DNA from: Pyrenula massariospora
Taxonomy: Eukaryota > Ascomycota > Eurotiomycetes > Pyrenulales > Pyrenulaceae
Direction of reading: 5' to 3'
Assembly (NCBI GenBank): GCA_021030905.1
Contig: JAGFMI010000012.1
Span: 372,001 to 436,000, forward strand
DNA: 64,000 bases
Positions 14,252-26,300 of the stretch are shown here, piece by piece. The notes below the pieces were generated by a model, which worked only from the letters and a program-made list of their open reading frames with translations, made no database searches and was not told the origin of the DNA. Both the position numbers and the translations under genes were made by a program. Position 1 is the stretch's first letter, and each line of letters begins with the position of its first letter.

Positions 14252-15579
14252 CTAGATTTGACAAAATGGTCCAGTGCCGGGAGACAAACCACGAAATGGC
14301 ATACTAGTCTTTGGAGAAGCGGCGGTTGGGCTCAACTGACAGTGGGAACTCTGAAGAATTGTTTGGTCAAGAATTCGCGTCTTCATGGGAGAATCAGCCT
14401 GTCTTGAGCTCGGATTCTCGAGTCTCAGGAGACACAGCAGCTCTTTACGACCCCCGACGACAATCTTCACAAGCCCAATAACTCCGATGACAAAAGGGAT
14501 CAATTGGCCTGTAGACTTTAGGCTATTGACGCCAGCGACGTGGTTCCAATGAAGAGTTAGTTCGATGCCAGTGACTGACCATACAAACGCGATCGTGATT
14601 GTCAAAGGAATCGACATTGTGAAGACCAAGCTGGAATAAATAAGTATAAGCATAAGGAAGGAAATACGCTTAAGCGACACTCAATTAAATACATGCGAGG
14701 CACATACCTTAGAGCCTTTCCAATGGTAGGCCGCCCTTTTGCACCTTTATTGAAATTTTTGACAACCTTCGCCGCCTTTTCAAGGGCGATTTGAGGGCTG
14801 CGGGCAAGTTGCAGCCATTTCTCGTAATTCCGATTCGCCTCCCCATCCCTAGGCATTGCCAATAGTTTCTTACTGATTCGCTCGAGAATCACACTGAACA
14901 TCAACAAGAAAAAGCTGCCGAATAAAGCGGATGCGATCAGAGACATTGAGGCGAGAAATCTGTAAACACCAGGGCGATAAAGCCGCACTTTATGCATTAG
15001 AAATCCGTAGGTCCCACAGGGCGTCTTTTTGAAATCATGATGGATCCCTCGCAGCCAGAACCAGCTACAGTATATCGCAGTGACTGTTAGAAGTAATGAA
15101 TACACTGCGAAGATCACCACCCAGACAGCAGTGGGCCGACGTGATTGGAAGTGCCCACGATCGTACTTTGTGCTGATGGCCGTCACAAGAACCGTGAAGA
15201 CGCCTCCAAAAACGATAAACATAAGAACCATCACTTCGGCGGCGAACGTAGAATGGGCGTCTGCTGTGATGAACAGTGTTCCAATTGATACGGCGATTAT
15301 AAAGGAGGTATAAGCGAAAGCGAGCTCATCGCGACCAGCCGGGTACTTTTGGTAAACGAGGAAGGCCGACAACCACTGGAGGTAAATGCCAAGTCGGATT
15401 CCTAGGCCATAGAGGTCAGGGTTTCCTTCAAACCCACATCCAGTCGAAATGACTGGTTCTGCATTGCGAAAAACTTCAACTTCGCTCAGGGAGGGAATGG
15501 CAATGCCGCAAGTCCCACAGATATAGAGAGCAAGAAATAAAAAGCCAACATAGACGCTCAGAAAATTGATTAGAGACAT
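14252..15579 (-). CDS. Fungal multi-pass membrane protein, function unknown
   Basis: Two exons: complement(14252..14630, 14708..15579), 416 aa. The 77-nt intron (GTATGT...TTCCAG) joins GKAL to SLVFTMSIP in frame. About eight hydrophobic segments are visible, beginning near residue 8 (FLSVYVGFLFLALYICG), with a conserved-looking stretch NPDLYGLGIRLGIYLQW near residues 53-69. That stretch recurs, in my recollection, in uncharacterised ascomycete membrane proteins. The last 60 residues are hydrophilic and Ser/Pro-rich. No transporter or enzyme motif is recognisable. The next gene, at 16318, also encodes an unknown membrane protein, but they are divergent and need not be related. Confidence 0.75.
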
Positions 15580-16317
15580 GAAATGAACTCGTACGATGAA
15601 CGATGGGTGTAGTCAAAGGTATCCCGAGCTGAGGTTGATGACGAGATGAGACTTATATGGAATTGTTAGCTTTTGCTGGATCAATCGACCCGGAAAGGCC
15701 TTCGTTATCTTCACCTTGGCCATTATTGGCAAGCCTAATCGCTCGATCAAGTTAAACTTTGTACCTGAAAGATGTGGGCGCCACTCCTGGGATAATGGGA
15801 TGAACCGAGCCGACGCAGGTCTCTCTGTTGCGGATTTGGAGGCTCAAAACCCTCAGCCGCGTCGTATTGTTTCGTATCATTCTTTACCACCATTTTTCCA
15901 TCAGCGCCACAATTTCTTTTCTTTTTCGCTCTTCGTTCCATGCCCATCCAGAGTCCACAGCTCGACAAATGCCACACCTCGAAATGGCTCTCGCTTACCG
16001 CCGATCAGATTTGGATAAAGGCGTGCTGCCATGTTTGGTAATCCCTACTTGTGTGAACCTGGCTAGTTTTGGCGTCGAAAATGGATGGCGACCTGATCAT
16101 AGCCGCGCTGAGTCTGGAAGGAATCTGACCATTATGTCATCTCCATCTATACATGTCAACGCTACGGAGCCCACTGGCCTCACTGCTACTAGTTCCACAG
16201 TCCATTGGTGACCATGTTTTCACGTAGTTACTGACTATGCTTGGCGGTCATTGATCAAGAATGATCGAGTCTTCCTAATATGGCCACCTTTTTCAGGTCC
16301 TCTTCTCGAGATCTATA
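15580..16317. other. Divergent intergenic region
   Basis: 738 nt between two divergent membrane-protein genes. It presumably holds both promoters. Short frames inside it show no family features. Confidence 0.5.
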
Positions 16318-18579
16318 ATGGCTAGTATCAGCTCTCCACCCCCACAGCTATCACCTGCGACTCCGGGCAATGCTCAAGAATCTAGCTTAAGTCAGGTGGG
16401 ATCCAATGAACAACGCACAGAAAACGAGTCGGAGCCGAGACCGCGGTCTTCTTCACCAACACCCTCGGAGCGAATGACAGTGACTGAGTCACATACTGAG
16501 GCAGAGTGCAACCAACACCCATCCAACTTGAATTCCGTCCAAGAACATTCCGTTGAACAGAGGGAACATTCTCAATCACCAATCCCGTCTGAACCCTCTA
16601 GCCAACATGAGCCTGCCGCCGCACGGAGACAGTCAGCCCTCGAGAACAGTCGAATCTCGGATGATTTTCCAAAGTGGCCGCGTGAGGGAAAAACACTGGA
16701 ACACAGCAAAAGCTTAAACTACTATACTACAGTTCTTGCAGATACCGTGTCAGTCATTCTCCCACTAGGATTTCTAGCGATTGCCGTTATGGGAGAGATT
16801 CTCAACGGCAAGTTAGTCTCCGCATATCCATGGGGAAACGACCTTATCACTCTCCGGAGGTACGGTGTCACAATATACCAGATCTTGTTCGCCGCTGTTT
16901 GCGGCCGGGGCCTAAAGAATATTGCGAACTGGAGACTAACGCAAGGGATCCGAGTTGAGCTTTTGGAGCAATTACTTGGCAGCCATAGCGTTACATCCTG
17001 CCTAACAACCCAATACAAGCTGCAAGCCTTACTTGGATGGTCCTCTTGGGTATTGATTGGAGTCTGGGCGCTATCACCAGTTGGCTCACAGGCTACGCTC
17101 CGGCTCCTTGAAATCAGCAGTCGCTCGAACTCTTCACAAATACCGGTTCACTACATCAATTCAAATTTGTCTGGCTTCCCATCCGCCTTCCTCATTCCAC
17201 GGCAGGTCGATAGGGACAGCACAAGTCAGGTGTATCAGGCTTCATTGTTGGCCCCAAACCTAACGCAGAACGGCCCACGAGACATCTGGGGTAACTTGAA
17301 GGTGCCGTTTCTGGAAGATCTTAGTTCAAATGCTACTGCATCAGGGGAGTGGGTTGTGGTCTATGAAAGTCCTAGCTTCTCTTCCCTAGTCGGTACTCCG
17401 GTTACCGGGCTATCAGAACGCGACGACTCCCATTTCGTACTGCCCTCTTCTTATTTCAGGCTCGAATGTCCTGGTGGTCCTGTAATTCGTCCTGCGTCTG
17501 AAGAAATTTTGTGGACGGACCAGGGAGGTTTATATCGTGGTAGTCGGCAATTTGTACCTGGTTTCGGCTCGTCTCGATATTCTGATGATAATTTTGCCGA
17601 TATCGTCAATTGCGATGCAAACTCTACACAATTTACCTGTCTGAACTTTACAATGGCCACCTATCAATGGTCTGTTGGGACATTTTCCGTGTTCGCGGAG
17701 TCGCGATATAGAAGTCCTGTCGAGCCGCTCAGCCTGTATTTTCAATTTGCAACAATTGACGAGACGCAATATGCAGAGCAAATTACTGCTCTAAATTGCC
17801 GACTTTATTACATGAGCGTTGAGTCCGATGTCGTATGTCGTAAGAAAGATTGTCGGGTCCTTCACATCCGATCCCAAAACGACCACCCAGAAGACGGTTT
17901 TGCTTCTCCACTAGATAATCAAGACGTCACCCAAGGCTTCTTCGAATATTTCGTATCTTCTGCTGGTAGCAGCACCCTAGTGACTGACTTTGTCAAGAGC
18001 TCGTTCTTTTTTCAGTACTTGCGACACGGCTTCAATCCCATAGGCACGCCTGATTACGGCTCCTCTTCAAATCTATCTTTCGTATCCGGTGACTTGCTTG
18101 CAACACGTTTGAGCCGGCTAATGAATTCGTTCTGGCAACCTTCGCTTTCGCTGGAGTTTGTCACTGGCAATTTCCCCGAAAATCTATCGTCTGTTGATGG
18201 TATTGAATCAGTTGTGGGAACCTTCACATCGACTCGGCGAATCTACGTGTGCTCTCCGTTCTGGTTCAGTTTCTTGCTCTTTTCGTCGCTGGTATTGTTC
18301 ACAATTGGAGCCATTGGGTATTTTTTAAATTATTTCGTTACTGTTGCGCCAGATATTCTTGGACATGTATCTTCTCTTACTAGAGACAATCCATATGTAA
18401 GAATTCCCAGTGGAGGATCATCATTGAGTGGGTTCAAGAGGGCAAGGTACATCAGAGACGTTTCTCTCAAATATGGAGATATCAGACCAGACAACAATAT
18501 CGGGCATGTCGTTTTATTATCTACGGACCACAAACTCCACAAGTACAGATCGTTGGAGGAGAAACGCAAGTACGAATAA
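16318..18579 (+). CDS. Large fungal membrane glycoprotein-like protein, function unknown
   Basis: 753 aa, single exon. Layout: a disordered Ser/Pro/Glu-rich N-terminus (1-130); hydrophobic segments near 145-160 (VILPLGFLAIAVMGEIL), 185-200 and 238-258 (LLGWSSWVLIGVWALSPVG); a long presumably extracellular part with several N-x-S/T sites (about 260-650); a strong final TM segment near 655-675 (WFSFLLFSSLVLFTIGAIGYF); and a short basic cytosolic tail. The pattern TIYQILFAAVCGRGLKNIA...WRL plus WALSPVGSQA is typical of a large uncharacterised ascomycete family. No enzymatic motif is seen, and its role is unknown. Confidence 0.8.
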   Translation: MASISSPPPQLSPATPGNAQESSLSQVGSNEQRTENESEPRPRSSSPTPSERMTVTESHTEAECNQHPSNLNSVQEHSVEQREHSQSPIPSEPSSQHEPAAARRQSALENSRISDDFPKWPREGKTLEHSKSLNYYTTVLADTVSVILPLGFLAIAVMGEILNGKLVSAYPWGNDLITLRRYGVTIYQILFAAVCGRGLKNIANWRLTQGIRVELLEQLLGSHSVTSCLTTQYKLQALLGWSSWVLIGVWALSPVGSQATLRLLEISSRSNSSQIPVHYINSNLSGFPSAFLIPRQVDRDSTSQVYQASLLAPNLTQNGPRDIWGNLKVPFLEDLSSNATASGEWVVVYESPSFSSLVGTPVTGLSERDDSHFVLPSSYFRLECPGGPVIRPASEEILWTDQGGLYRGSRQFVPGFGSSRYSDDNFADIVNCDANSTQFTCLNFTMATYQWSVGTFSVFAESRYRSPVEPLSLYFQFATIDETQYAEQITALNCRLYYMSVESDVVCRKKDCRVLHIRSQNDHPEDGFASPLDNQDVTQGFFEYFVSSAGSSTLVTDFVKSSFFFQYLRHGFNPIGTPDYGSSSNLSFVSGDLLATRLSRLMNSFWQPSLSLEFVTGNFPENLSSVDGIESVVGTFTSTRRIYVCSPFWFSFLLFSSLVLFTIGAIGYFLNYFVTVAPDILGHVSSLTRDNPYVRIPSGGSSLSGFKRARYIRDVSLKYGDIRPDNNIGHVVLLSTDHKLHKYRSLEEKRKYE

Positions 18580-18671
18580 AATGACGCTTCCCGCCCTTGT
18601 TCAACCTCACGAGATGAATAAGAATTCTTAACTCAACAAATGATCCAAGCATACTCAGTGTTGTCATGACA

Positions 18672-19415
18672 CTATACAAGATTAGATTCTAGCACAACAA
18701 GCACTACCATGATCATGGCTTCTCCGAGACCTCCAAAACCCTTCACTAGTAATGGAAATTCAGGTCGATTTCTTCCTGCAGCGCCAGTTGGCGTGGCTGT
18801 TGGAGTCGCAGTCACCACGGTTGTCGTTGACGAGATTGGAGCTGGACTAATTGTGATACTTGAGGTAGGTTCAGCGCTTCCTGAGCTAGGCACCGTGGTG
18901 ACTCCAGAAAATGTTGTCGAAACGCTCTCAACAGTCGATAGACCTGATTTGCTCTGCGCACCAGGTACTGTGCTCGGATTGAATGTTTGGGTCGGCGAAT
19001 AAAGAGTATCGGAAGCCGGATACCGTCCCATGGCCGAGAACTCGGCAGAGTTTACCGCCGGTGGATGGCTCAAGACCTCACAATTTGACTGCAAAGTTGC
19101 AGCAGCGTTTTCCAAAGCGTCTTCTTTCTGGCATTTGCTCGCTATGTCTATGGCGACCTGCTCAAGGTAGAATGCCGGAGCATAGCACATGCAATCCGTT
19201 GTCGGGGGGAGGCATGCGTTGTCGGCGTCCATCCACCGTACAACCCAGATAGATGAGCAATCATCGTATAGCTTTAGATCCCCTGCTATCACCTTGGAAA
19301 CGACGATTGCGACCTAAACAAATTCTGTGAGTCCTTTTGATTCACAATTCGAATAGTTTGCACCAAGTCTTACGCAGGTAGCCCATTTAAGAAGTTTTAA
19401 GGAGAACGAGTGCAT
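18672..19415 (-). CDS. Secreted CFEM-like, probably GPI-anchored protein
   Basis: Two exons: complement(18672..19313, 19374..19415), 227 aa. The 14-codon first exon is short but supplies the only ATG and a good signal peptide: MHSFSLKLLKWATC joins VAIVVSKVIAG across a 60-nt intron (GTAAGA...TTTAG). The mature N-terminus has six cysteines in a C-x14-C-x6-C-x-C-x17-C-x16-C array including TDCMCY, similar to but shorter than the eight-Cys CFEM domain. A Ser/Thr-rich stalk follows (about 115-190), then a hydrophobic C-terminus (EAMIMVVLVVLESNLV) after small residues, as expected for GPI attachment. Likely a cell-wall or plasma-membrane surface protein; haem or iron binding is known for true CFEM proteins but is not shown here. 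Confidence 0.7.
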
Positions 19416-20481
19416 GGCTCTATATTAGTCGTGCGAAGACGGGAATAAGACTTATCGTCTAGCAGCCTTTCTGTAGATGTGTCCACAAGGTAGTTTTGTA
19501 TTCGAGGCGTCTTAGAACTGCATTTGTCGTAGCAGGATGAGTAGTTGCGTTGCTGTGAGGTGTCACAGGCTTTTTGGGAAAAGGGCAATGATATGCCATA
19601 CCCTTGAGACAAAAAGCCACCATCATAATGTGATTTCTAAGAACCAACAAGGCGCATGGCCAGAGCTCGCAGAACGCCAACTGCTCACTGAAGAATCATT
19701 GCAGTTTCGCCTGTCAATTCCGTCCTGCTCAACGTATGGGTCGTCGACCTAGTCGAACTCCTAAAACAGCAAGCGTCCACACGCCACAATCGCCACAATT
19801 AAAGCCTCTCTTGTGTATCGTACGGTAACAAAAGCTGGGCTCTGAATGCGGCCGGACTATCTCAGATCCTTACCTCTTTTGATATGTCATGGCCCCCCAC
19901 TAAACCTAAAGATCTATTTGAATGACTCCATGGTCGGAAGGATAAGTCTTGGCTTCTGGTGACGGTCCTATTTCAGGCCTCCCTGAGCTTTCAGACTCTC
20001 TTGAGCCTTGAACGCCTCAAAGCCACAGATTTTCTGCGAGGCTTTTGCTACCTTATGCACCTAATGAGCTGAAAGATAAAGACTACGCATAATGTGTCCC
20101 AATCCTTATTGAGACTAGGCGCCTACAACCACTACTAAGGTGGCGTTGGTGCTCGTCAAAACTCCCTTCCGAAATATGGTCTTCTATCTCCGATCTTGAT
20201 TCTGGCCATGAAATTCTGCCTTACAGCTAATCAGCTTGTTTCGTTGTGGCATTGACGACGCCTCCTCAGCTGAGATCGTCGCGGACATGCGTGTCAAGGC
20301 TTTTGCGACTGCTCAGCGGCTTGCAGATATGGGTTAAGTATAACTTTGATCCATACTATGCGTCATTTGGCGGCTGCTGTATGGCTCCGTCTCACCACCA
20401 AGACATCACACAGTAGAAGATTATAGCAGCGAGGACCCCTACGGTCAAACAACGTTCATCTATCTTTGTCTTCTGATCAGA
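19416..20481. other. Intergenic, divergent promoters
   Basis: About 1.1 kb between the CFEM-like gene and the protease. No reading frame or repeat worth calling was seen. Confidence 0.5.
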
Positions 20482-22269
20482 ATGCGTGCTTCAATCTGGT
20501 TCTCGTACATGTTAATTGCTTTTGATCCGCTCTGCGCCCTCACTGCCGCACGCCTGTCGTCACATACTAATGTCATCAGCGTGCCTTTTTCCCGCAGCAT
20601 ACGGCCAAACCTTGTGAAGCGCGGCAACCCGTCCGAGATTCCTATTGGCAATGCCGGCCAATTTGGAATCTACTATGCCAATGTGTCAATTGGCGAGCCT
20701 CCACAACCGATTTCCTTACAAATTGACACTGGAAGTTCCGACGTATGGATGTTTGGTGTGCGTTCGTGTAACCTAGATACTTCGCCTTGTCTAGGCGGCG
20801 CTTGTGCGTTTCCCCCCTAGACGCTCAACTCTTGAGTATTCCCATATCATCATTTGGAGAATCCTGATACGTTGTTGTTAAAAGCGAACAAGTTCCTACC
20901 GAAATGCGCTAACGTGTGCTTTTCCTAGTCGATCTGTCTGAATCATCATCCGGTGCCTTGCTGAGCGAGGACAACTTTTCCATTCAGTATCAGACCCCAG
21001 GCTCACAAGTTTCTGGCGACTACATCAGCGACAATTTATCAATCGGAGACTTGACTGTCACGAATCTGACGATGGGCGTCGCTACCAATGCTGAATACGT
21101 CTCAACAGGGGTTATGGGCATCGGATTTCCTGCGAATGAGGCTATCGTCGCGGAAGGTGGAACAGTATACAAGAATATCATGGACGAAATGTTTGAGCAG
21201 GGATTGATAAGTTCCCGTTCCTACAGTCTCTGGCTGAACGATCCAAGTAAGGTCCTGCTACTGTATTTTAAGGAACAAGATCACCCTGACACTCAATTCT
21301 CTCTAAGCCGCCGACAACGGAACCATCCTCTTCGGCGGATACGACACATCCCAATACACTGGCGACCTCATCGGCCTCAAGATCCAACCCGATCCTGCAA
21401 CCGGCAAAATCACCAGCATGACCGTCGCCCTAACCCACATCTCCACCAGCGACCCCTCCTCCGGCACCCAAGTCCTCACCCCACCCTCCTACTCCGTCCC
21501 CGCCCTCCTCGACTCGGGAAGCACCCTCACCCACCTCCCCCGCTCCATCTTCGACCCCCTCGCCGCCTTCGCCAAAGCCGTCCCCACCGAAGGCGACTCC
21601 TCCATTTTCTACATCCGCTGCGACGCCCTGGGCAACTACCGCGGCGCCCTCGACTTCGGCCTCGGCGGCGAGCCCAACGGGCCCAAGATCTCGGTGCCCT
21701 TCTCGGACCTCGCGAAGCGGGCCTACGACAGCGCGGGCGCCCCGCTGCAGTTCAAGACGGGCGGCGCCGTCTGCGTGTTCGGGGTGACGGCTGCGCAGGA
21801 GGGCGAGCCGGTGATCCTCGGCGACTCGTTTCTGCGCGCCGCGTATGTGGTGTACGACCTCGACCGTGAGGCGATCGGGATTGCGCCCACGGCCAAAGAG
21901 CGGCCGCTCGGCGGCGACGACGACAGTAGTAGTATCCACGCGATCGACGGGCCGAATGGGGTCTTGGATGTGGTGAAGAGCGTGGCGACGGCTGCACCGC
22001 TCTCGCAGACAGGCGGCGGTGGTAGCAGCAGCAGCAGTGTGCACGCGCCGCCGCCGGGCCTGGTGAATCCGACGGCCACCTCGGAGTTGACGATGAGCGC
22101 CATTTCGACGGGGCTGGGCGTGATCACAGTGACGAGCACGAGCACGGGCCTGCCGGCGAGCGTGACGGCGACGCCGAGCGATGAGGGGGCGGGAGCGAGG
22201 AATTTTGCAGGAGGTGGGGAGTTTGTTGCGGCTTGGGCAGTTGTGGTGGTGGTGGTGTTGGTTGTGTGA
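20482..22269 (+). CDS. Yapsin-like GPI-anchored aspartic protease
   Basis: Three exons: 20482..20803, 20929..21246, 21308..22269; 533 aa. Introns are 125 nt (GTGCGT, branch GCTAAC, acceptor CTAG) and 61 nt (GTAAGG, acceptor AAG). Pepsin family A1: signal peptide (1-22), propeptide ending in a Kex2-type Lys-Arg (46-47), first catalytic motif IDTGSSDVW (Asp82), second ALLDSGSTLTHLP (Asp282), and a GG-F-D junction restored by splicing. A Ser/Thr-rich C-terminal stalk ends in a hydrophobic tail (FVAAWAVVVVVVLVV), so it should sit on the cell surface by a GPI anchor, like yeast yapsins and Aspergillus OPSB-type enzymes. Exon 3 is GC-rich and switches from C-rich to G-rich near 21680. Confidence 0.92.
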
Positions 22270-22924
22270 TTCTTAGGGAAAGGATGCTGGTTTTGATCGG
22301 CGGAAGTGGCCATGCTCGCCTTTTCGCCCATTCATCAAAGTCCCAAGCGGGCTCATGAATGGTTCCGAAAGAGCGTGCTCCTTCGAGATGGGTGGCAACG
22401 ACTGTGTCACTGGCTAGGTTTCCGGGAGGTCTAGAGGCCAGCCACACTTGCTGCCACAGACGGAAATAATGCCTACCCAAAAATCAGGGGATATCTTCGC
22501 CGAGCATGGCAGAACCGAACGGTGCATTTGGCACGGTTAATGGGGCGGCAATGTCTTGTCTGAAATGTGATAGGTCCAAGTCTAGAATACCATTTGTTGT
22601 TAGATGCTGTGAAAATAGTCACATGATAAGCATTGCCCTTCCAGTCTTTTTGCAAGCGCGTTAACCATCGAGGCTGGTCACAGAAGTCGTGGTCCCCCTT
22701 TAGACCGGTTATTAGCCGGCAGGGGAGCCACGATTTCTGTCACCTAGCCTCGGACTTGCCTCTTGGAAGCACAATATAGCTGATATCGGCGTAACAGACG
22801 ATTAGACAGGCGCAAGCTCTGGGGCTGGAAAACGGCGAGTGCTTCGGATAGTGCGAGCCTTGGCAGCAACGAAAACATTTCGGTCATTCATTAACTTACA
22901 CACCAACAGACCTTCCTTTATCTA
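22270..22924. other. Intergenic with a long fold-back
   Basis: Contains the imperfect inverted repeat at 22669-22752. Nothing else supported. Confidence 0.5.
22669..22752. repeat. 84-nt fold-back (imperfect inverted repeat)
   Basis: The left arm 22669-22699 (CGAGGCTGG...GTCGTGGTCCCCCT) is nearly the reverse complement of the right arm 22721-22752 (AGGGGAGCCACGATTTCTG...CTAGCCTCG), with about 28 of 32 positions paired. The 21-nt loop itself holds CCGG...CCGG. It shares its arm core with the 13855-13904 palindrome. Either a MITE-like remnant or a hairpin in a non-coding transcript. Confidence 0.75.
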
Positions 22925-23320
22925 ATGGAGTCGCATATCATCTCCGGTGCGACCCCGCTGCCGCCCACCGTTCTCCAGCAAATCGCGAACGCCGGTGCAT
23001 TAGATGAAATCTCAAACCATCCGGGAGCCGTGCGTCACCACATCTACTGGCATGGCAGTCGTAATAGGACCAACAATGCTTTACACGAAGCAATGCTATT
23101 TTTCATCTATCAAACCGGCCGTCACGGGCCGCAGAATGGATTTCGACTTTGTCTCGTCCACAGGGGGTTCCGTATTGAGTCTGCTACGAAATCTGGTGGC
23201 GATGGAAAAAATGATATTGATCGGCTTGAGAAGGAGATTCCTGAGGGGCATATGGAAGTCGTAATTCTGGGGTCTGAAACTCCTGCTTCTCCTGCTGGAG
23301 AAGAGGATGGAAGTGGATAG
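22925..23320 (+). CDS. Possible small orphan protein, 131 aa
   Basis: A single-exon frame starting in good context (TCTAATGGAG) after a plausible 5' leader. The protein is hydrophilic, with no signal peptide, membrane segment or known motif (starts MESHIISGATPLPPTVLQQ). It could be a lineage-specific gene or chance. Composition is not unlike neighbouring genes. Confidence 0.35.
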   Translation: MESHIISGATPLPPTVLQQIANAGALDEISNHPGAVRHHIYWHGSRNRTNNALHEAMLFFIYQTGRHGPQNGFRLCLVHRGFRIESATKSGGDGKNDIDRLEKEIPEGHMEVVILGSETPASPAGEEDGSG

Positions 23321-26300
23321 ATTGACCAGGAAATGTTCAATCCGCTGAGCGCACCGGCTTGAAGTGTTGACGCTTCTCACATGAATCATTTCTCATGCTT
23401 CTGTAGGGCAGTATGTTGGGTGTTCCCGGTAGTAGAAAAGGCGCGTTTAGCTTGCTCATCACCTTTGCACCTGTAGTCGACTGCATGCGACTTAAAACCT
23501 GTGCATGTTGCTAAGAGGGGAATTATCTTGGATCTCCTTTTGGATTGCCTTGTTTTGCCTGTGAATTTTGCTGCCGCCAAGATTGATATAAGGAAGCGGG
23601 AATGTGGAGGGAGAGGGCTTTCGATGTTCAGACTTCGGGAATAGGCTTGAGCTAACGTCGGTGTTGATATTATTGGAGGGAGGAGAGAGGTGTTCCTAAC
23701 ACACTGAACGCCGCGAGGCGATTTCGACCGCGGATTTTCTCTAGATCATAACTAAGAACAAGATTATTTCAGGTTCAAGTAAGGGGTGAGGAAAAGGTAT
23801 CTGCTGTGCCAATTGCGGCCGGCCAGCTATCTGACCTACGTTACTATAGGTGAGCAGAAATATCGGTACCCCAAACAAAATCGTGTCCCCCAGCTTGCCA
23901 CCACGATTTCTTTACCAAACCGAACACGAACTTCAAGCCAAAAAGTGTCAAGTGATTGCAAAGAGCAGGATTACCTATCAATACAAATTTCGTCTAGTTC
24001 GAAATATTGTAAGCGCTCAATGTTAGCAGAAAGAAGGCATAGTAATTCTCTGGATCCCTCTTCTTCCTTACTTCATAATTACTTATGTGGATCCCAAAGA
24101 CATGGCTTTTTCTAAGTCGAATGCTCGCCTGCCATCTAGCCTGACCTGATATTCGAAGAGCGCCAAGACAGGTTGGTCGACAAAGTCGTCCCGCAATTAG
24201 TAAGACTTTCGAAGCTGCAGGTAACATTTGCACGCATACTTAAGTTGCGAGGTAAGGTCATCTCCTATCGAGAGTCTTCTCCTGACGAACATCCTCAAGA
24301 CCTGATGCGAATGGTTTTAATTAAGAGCTTTGATATAGAGCAGAGATAGGGTTGTAGCGCAAGGCAACGTCAATATCTCGTATTTGCGCTGAAGAGATGA
24401 GACATCGCCAACACGGCCATGAGGCTGATATTGGACCAGCGTTCCATGCTCATGACGACAGCTTATCAAGAGCAAAGGCCGACAAGACAGCAGAAAGGAT
24501 ATGCACGCAGAGATCAAAGTATAGAGACATAACGATGAAGTACGAAGGTACTACTGGGGCCGTCTATTCAAATCGCATTGGCTTTTGGATAGTCACGGTA
24601 AACATTGCTGTAGCTTAGCTGATGGAATGAAAGACTAGACTCTGCCTCACGATTCCTCTGACCTATAACAGAGCCTTCGCATAGCCCCATGGGGTGTTTC
24701 ATCACCGGTAGCTAGGTCACTCACATTACCTCCACTGATCTTGAGCCTCAACGCAATCTGGCGAGAGAGCTTTCTCCAACCGGCGAGGATTCCTTCCAAG
24801 GGCAGTTTCCTCATGTAGTTGACTACCTTTCTCACGACGCCAACGTCTTTAATGTTGCTCGTTTGTTATTTCTGATCACAGGTCGTAACAACATCCGGTA
24901 TGCTCGCTTTGTCTGGGGCACCATTGTCACACCTTGATGGACTATAAGTGGTAACTCAAAGGATGTACGCTGCGGCGGAATCGTGCGGCTTGGTTTTGGC
25001 CCTGGTAATGGTACAGACCCCACGGCTGTGATACGATGCCCAACTCTCGTTGCGAGACGAGCACATCAACAGCATAGGTGACCAACATTGCGGCGGCTGG
25101 CCCAGCTCTGAGTCCCAGACGATGTTTAAGACCGGAGAAGCGCGGAAACCGGCTCAGCCATGAACGTACTTCTAGTGCACGATTTGGAGTAAAAGAGTGA
25201 TGTGGGCCATAGTATTTTCTTGGGGGGTAAGATATTGAAGATATGGATATTTCTGAAGGGATGTCAACTGTTCACCGTTTGTAGTACGGAGATGGTTGCC
25301 AGCCTGATCCGGTCCTACCTTCCCTTCTTCGTCTTGTCTCACCAACCATCCTTTCATTATTCAGCCGCAACACTAAGGAACGATCGAGGTTCACGATTCA
25401 CTACAAGGGGGCAGTGCGAGTGGGGCATCTAGAGCGAGAAGCCCCATGGAGATCGGCTGTGTCACTATGGGGTGACCCGATCCATGAACAGGATCATTTG
25501 TCATGAACATGTTTTGGCCGTAGAGTTTACAACATTACCAGATAGGGTAGCCTGAACCTGAGGAATATTTTGTCGCTAGATCCGAAAAAGGACAATGCGG
25601 CAAATCATTGAATCAGCAAGACCATTCAAGGATACAAAAGGGGACTTTGTGCTGTTGCTGACCGAGTGAGATTTTGGGCCATTAGACAAACCGATGATTA
25701 GTCGGCCTGATGCAAACGACAGGCTGCCAAGTGAACATTTTGCTGTCGATGAATCAGGAGGCGACGACATGGCCATCAGCGCATCAAATCTAATTGTCGC
25801 TGCCATGAGGAATGGTAAGTATGAAGGACCCCTTGGCTCCTTGGCCGAGGTCCCTTAGAACCCCTTACAATAGAAAATCTTTTTATGCGAGAAGGCTGGA
25901 GCGTTGTGGAGACCGCCAATCGTGGCTCGCGAACCCGAGATTGGGCGCCGAGTGCCCAGAGCTCTTCAAGGCTGCGTATCGGCGTGACGAGGCCATCCTT
26001 GCTCCGTTTACACGGAAGGATTGTTGACAATTTCCTAGCTGGTCAGCATTCTACAAGAAAATTTTCAAAGCCTCGCCGGGAGTTCCGACACACCACATGC
26101 TGGCACCTCTTTCTGGCACCTCTTTCTTTCGAAGGCAAAATAGTCGTGGTCAGCAAATGCTTTACAAGTAGTAGGCTGGTTGATGATGGGCGGGCAAGAT
26201 AAGGACCGGGCTGTGAAACGCGCAACAGGCCACGAGTGTGTCTACCCCGCATGGCAGAAGCACGCAGGCTGGCGATCTAGGAGACTTATTATTGCGAAAC

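Noticed and set aside
15807-15816. Another CGG-CT-CGG (as CCGAGCCG) outside the cluster
   Set aside because: Only the 8-base core matches and the extended element is absent; taken as background, and a reminder that the core alone is not specific.
21430-22331. Minus frames of about 200 codons opposite the protease
   Set aside because: GC-rich shadow frames; the plus strand has both catalytic Asp motifs and correct introns.
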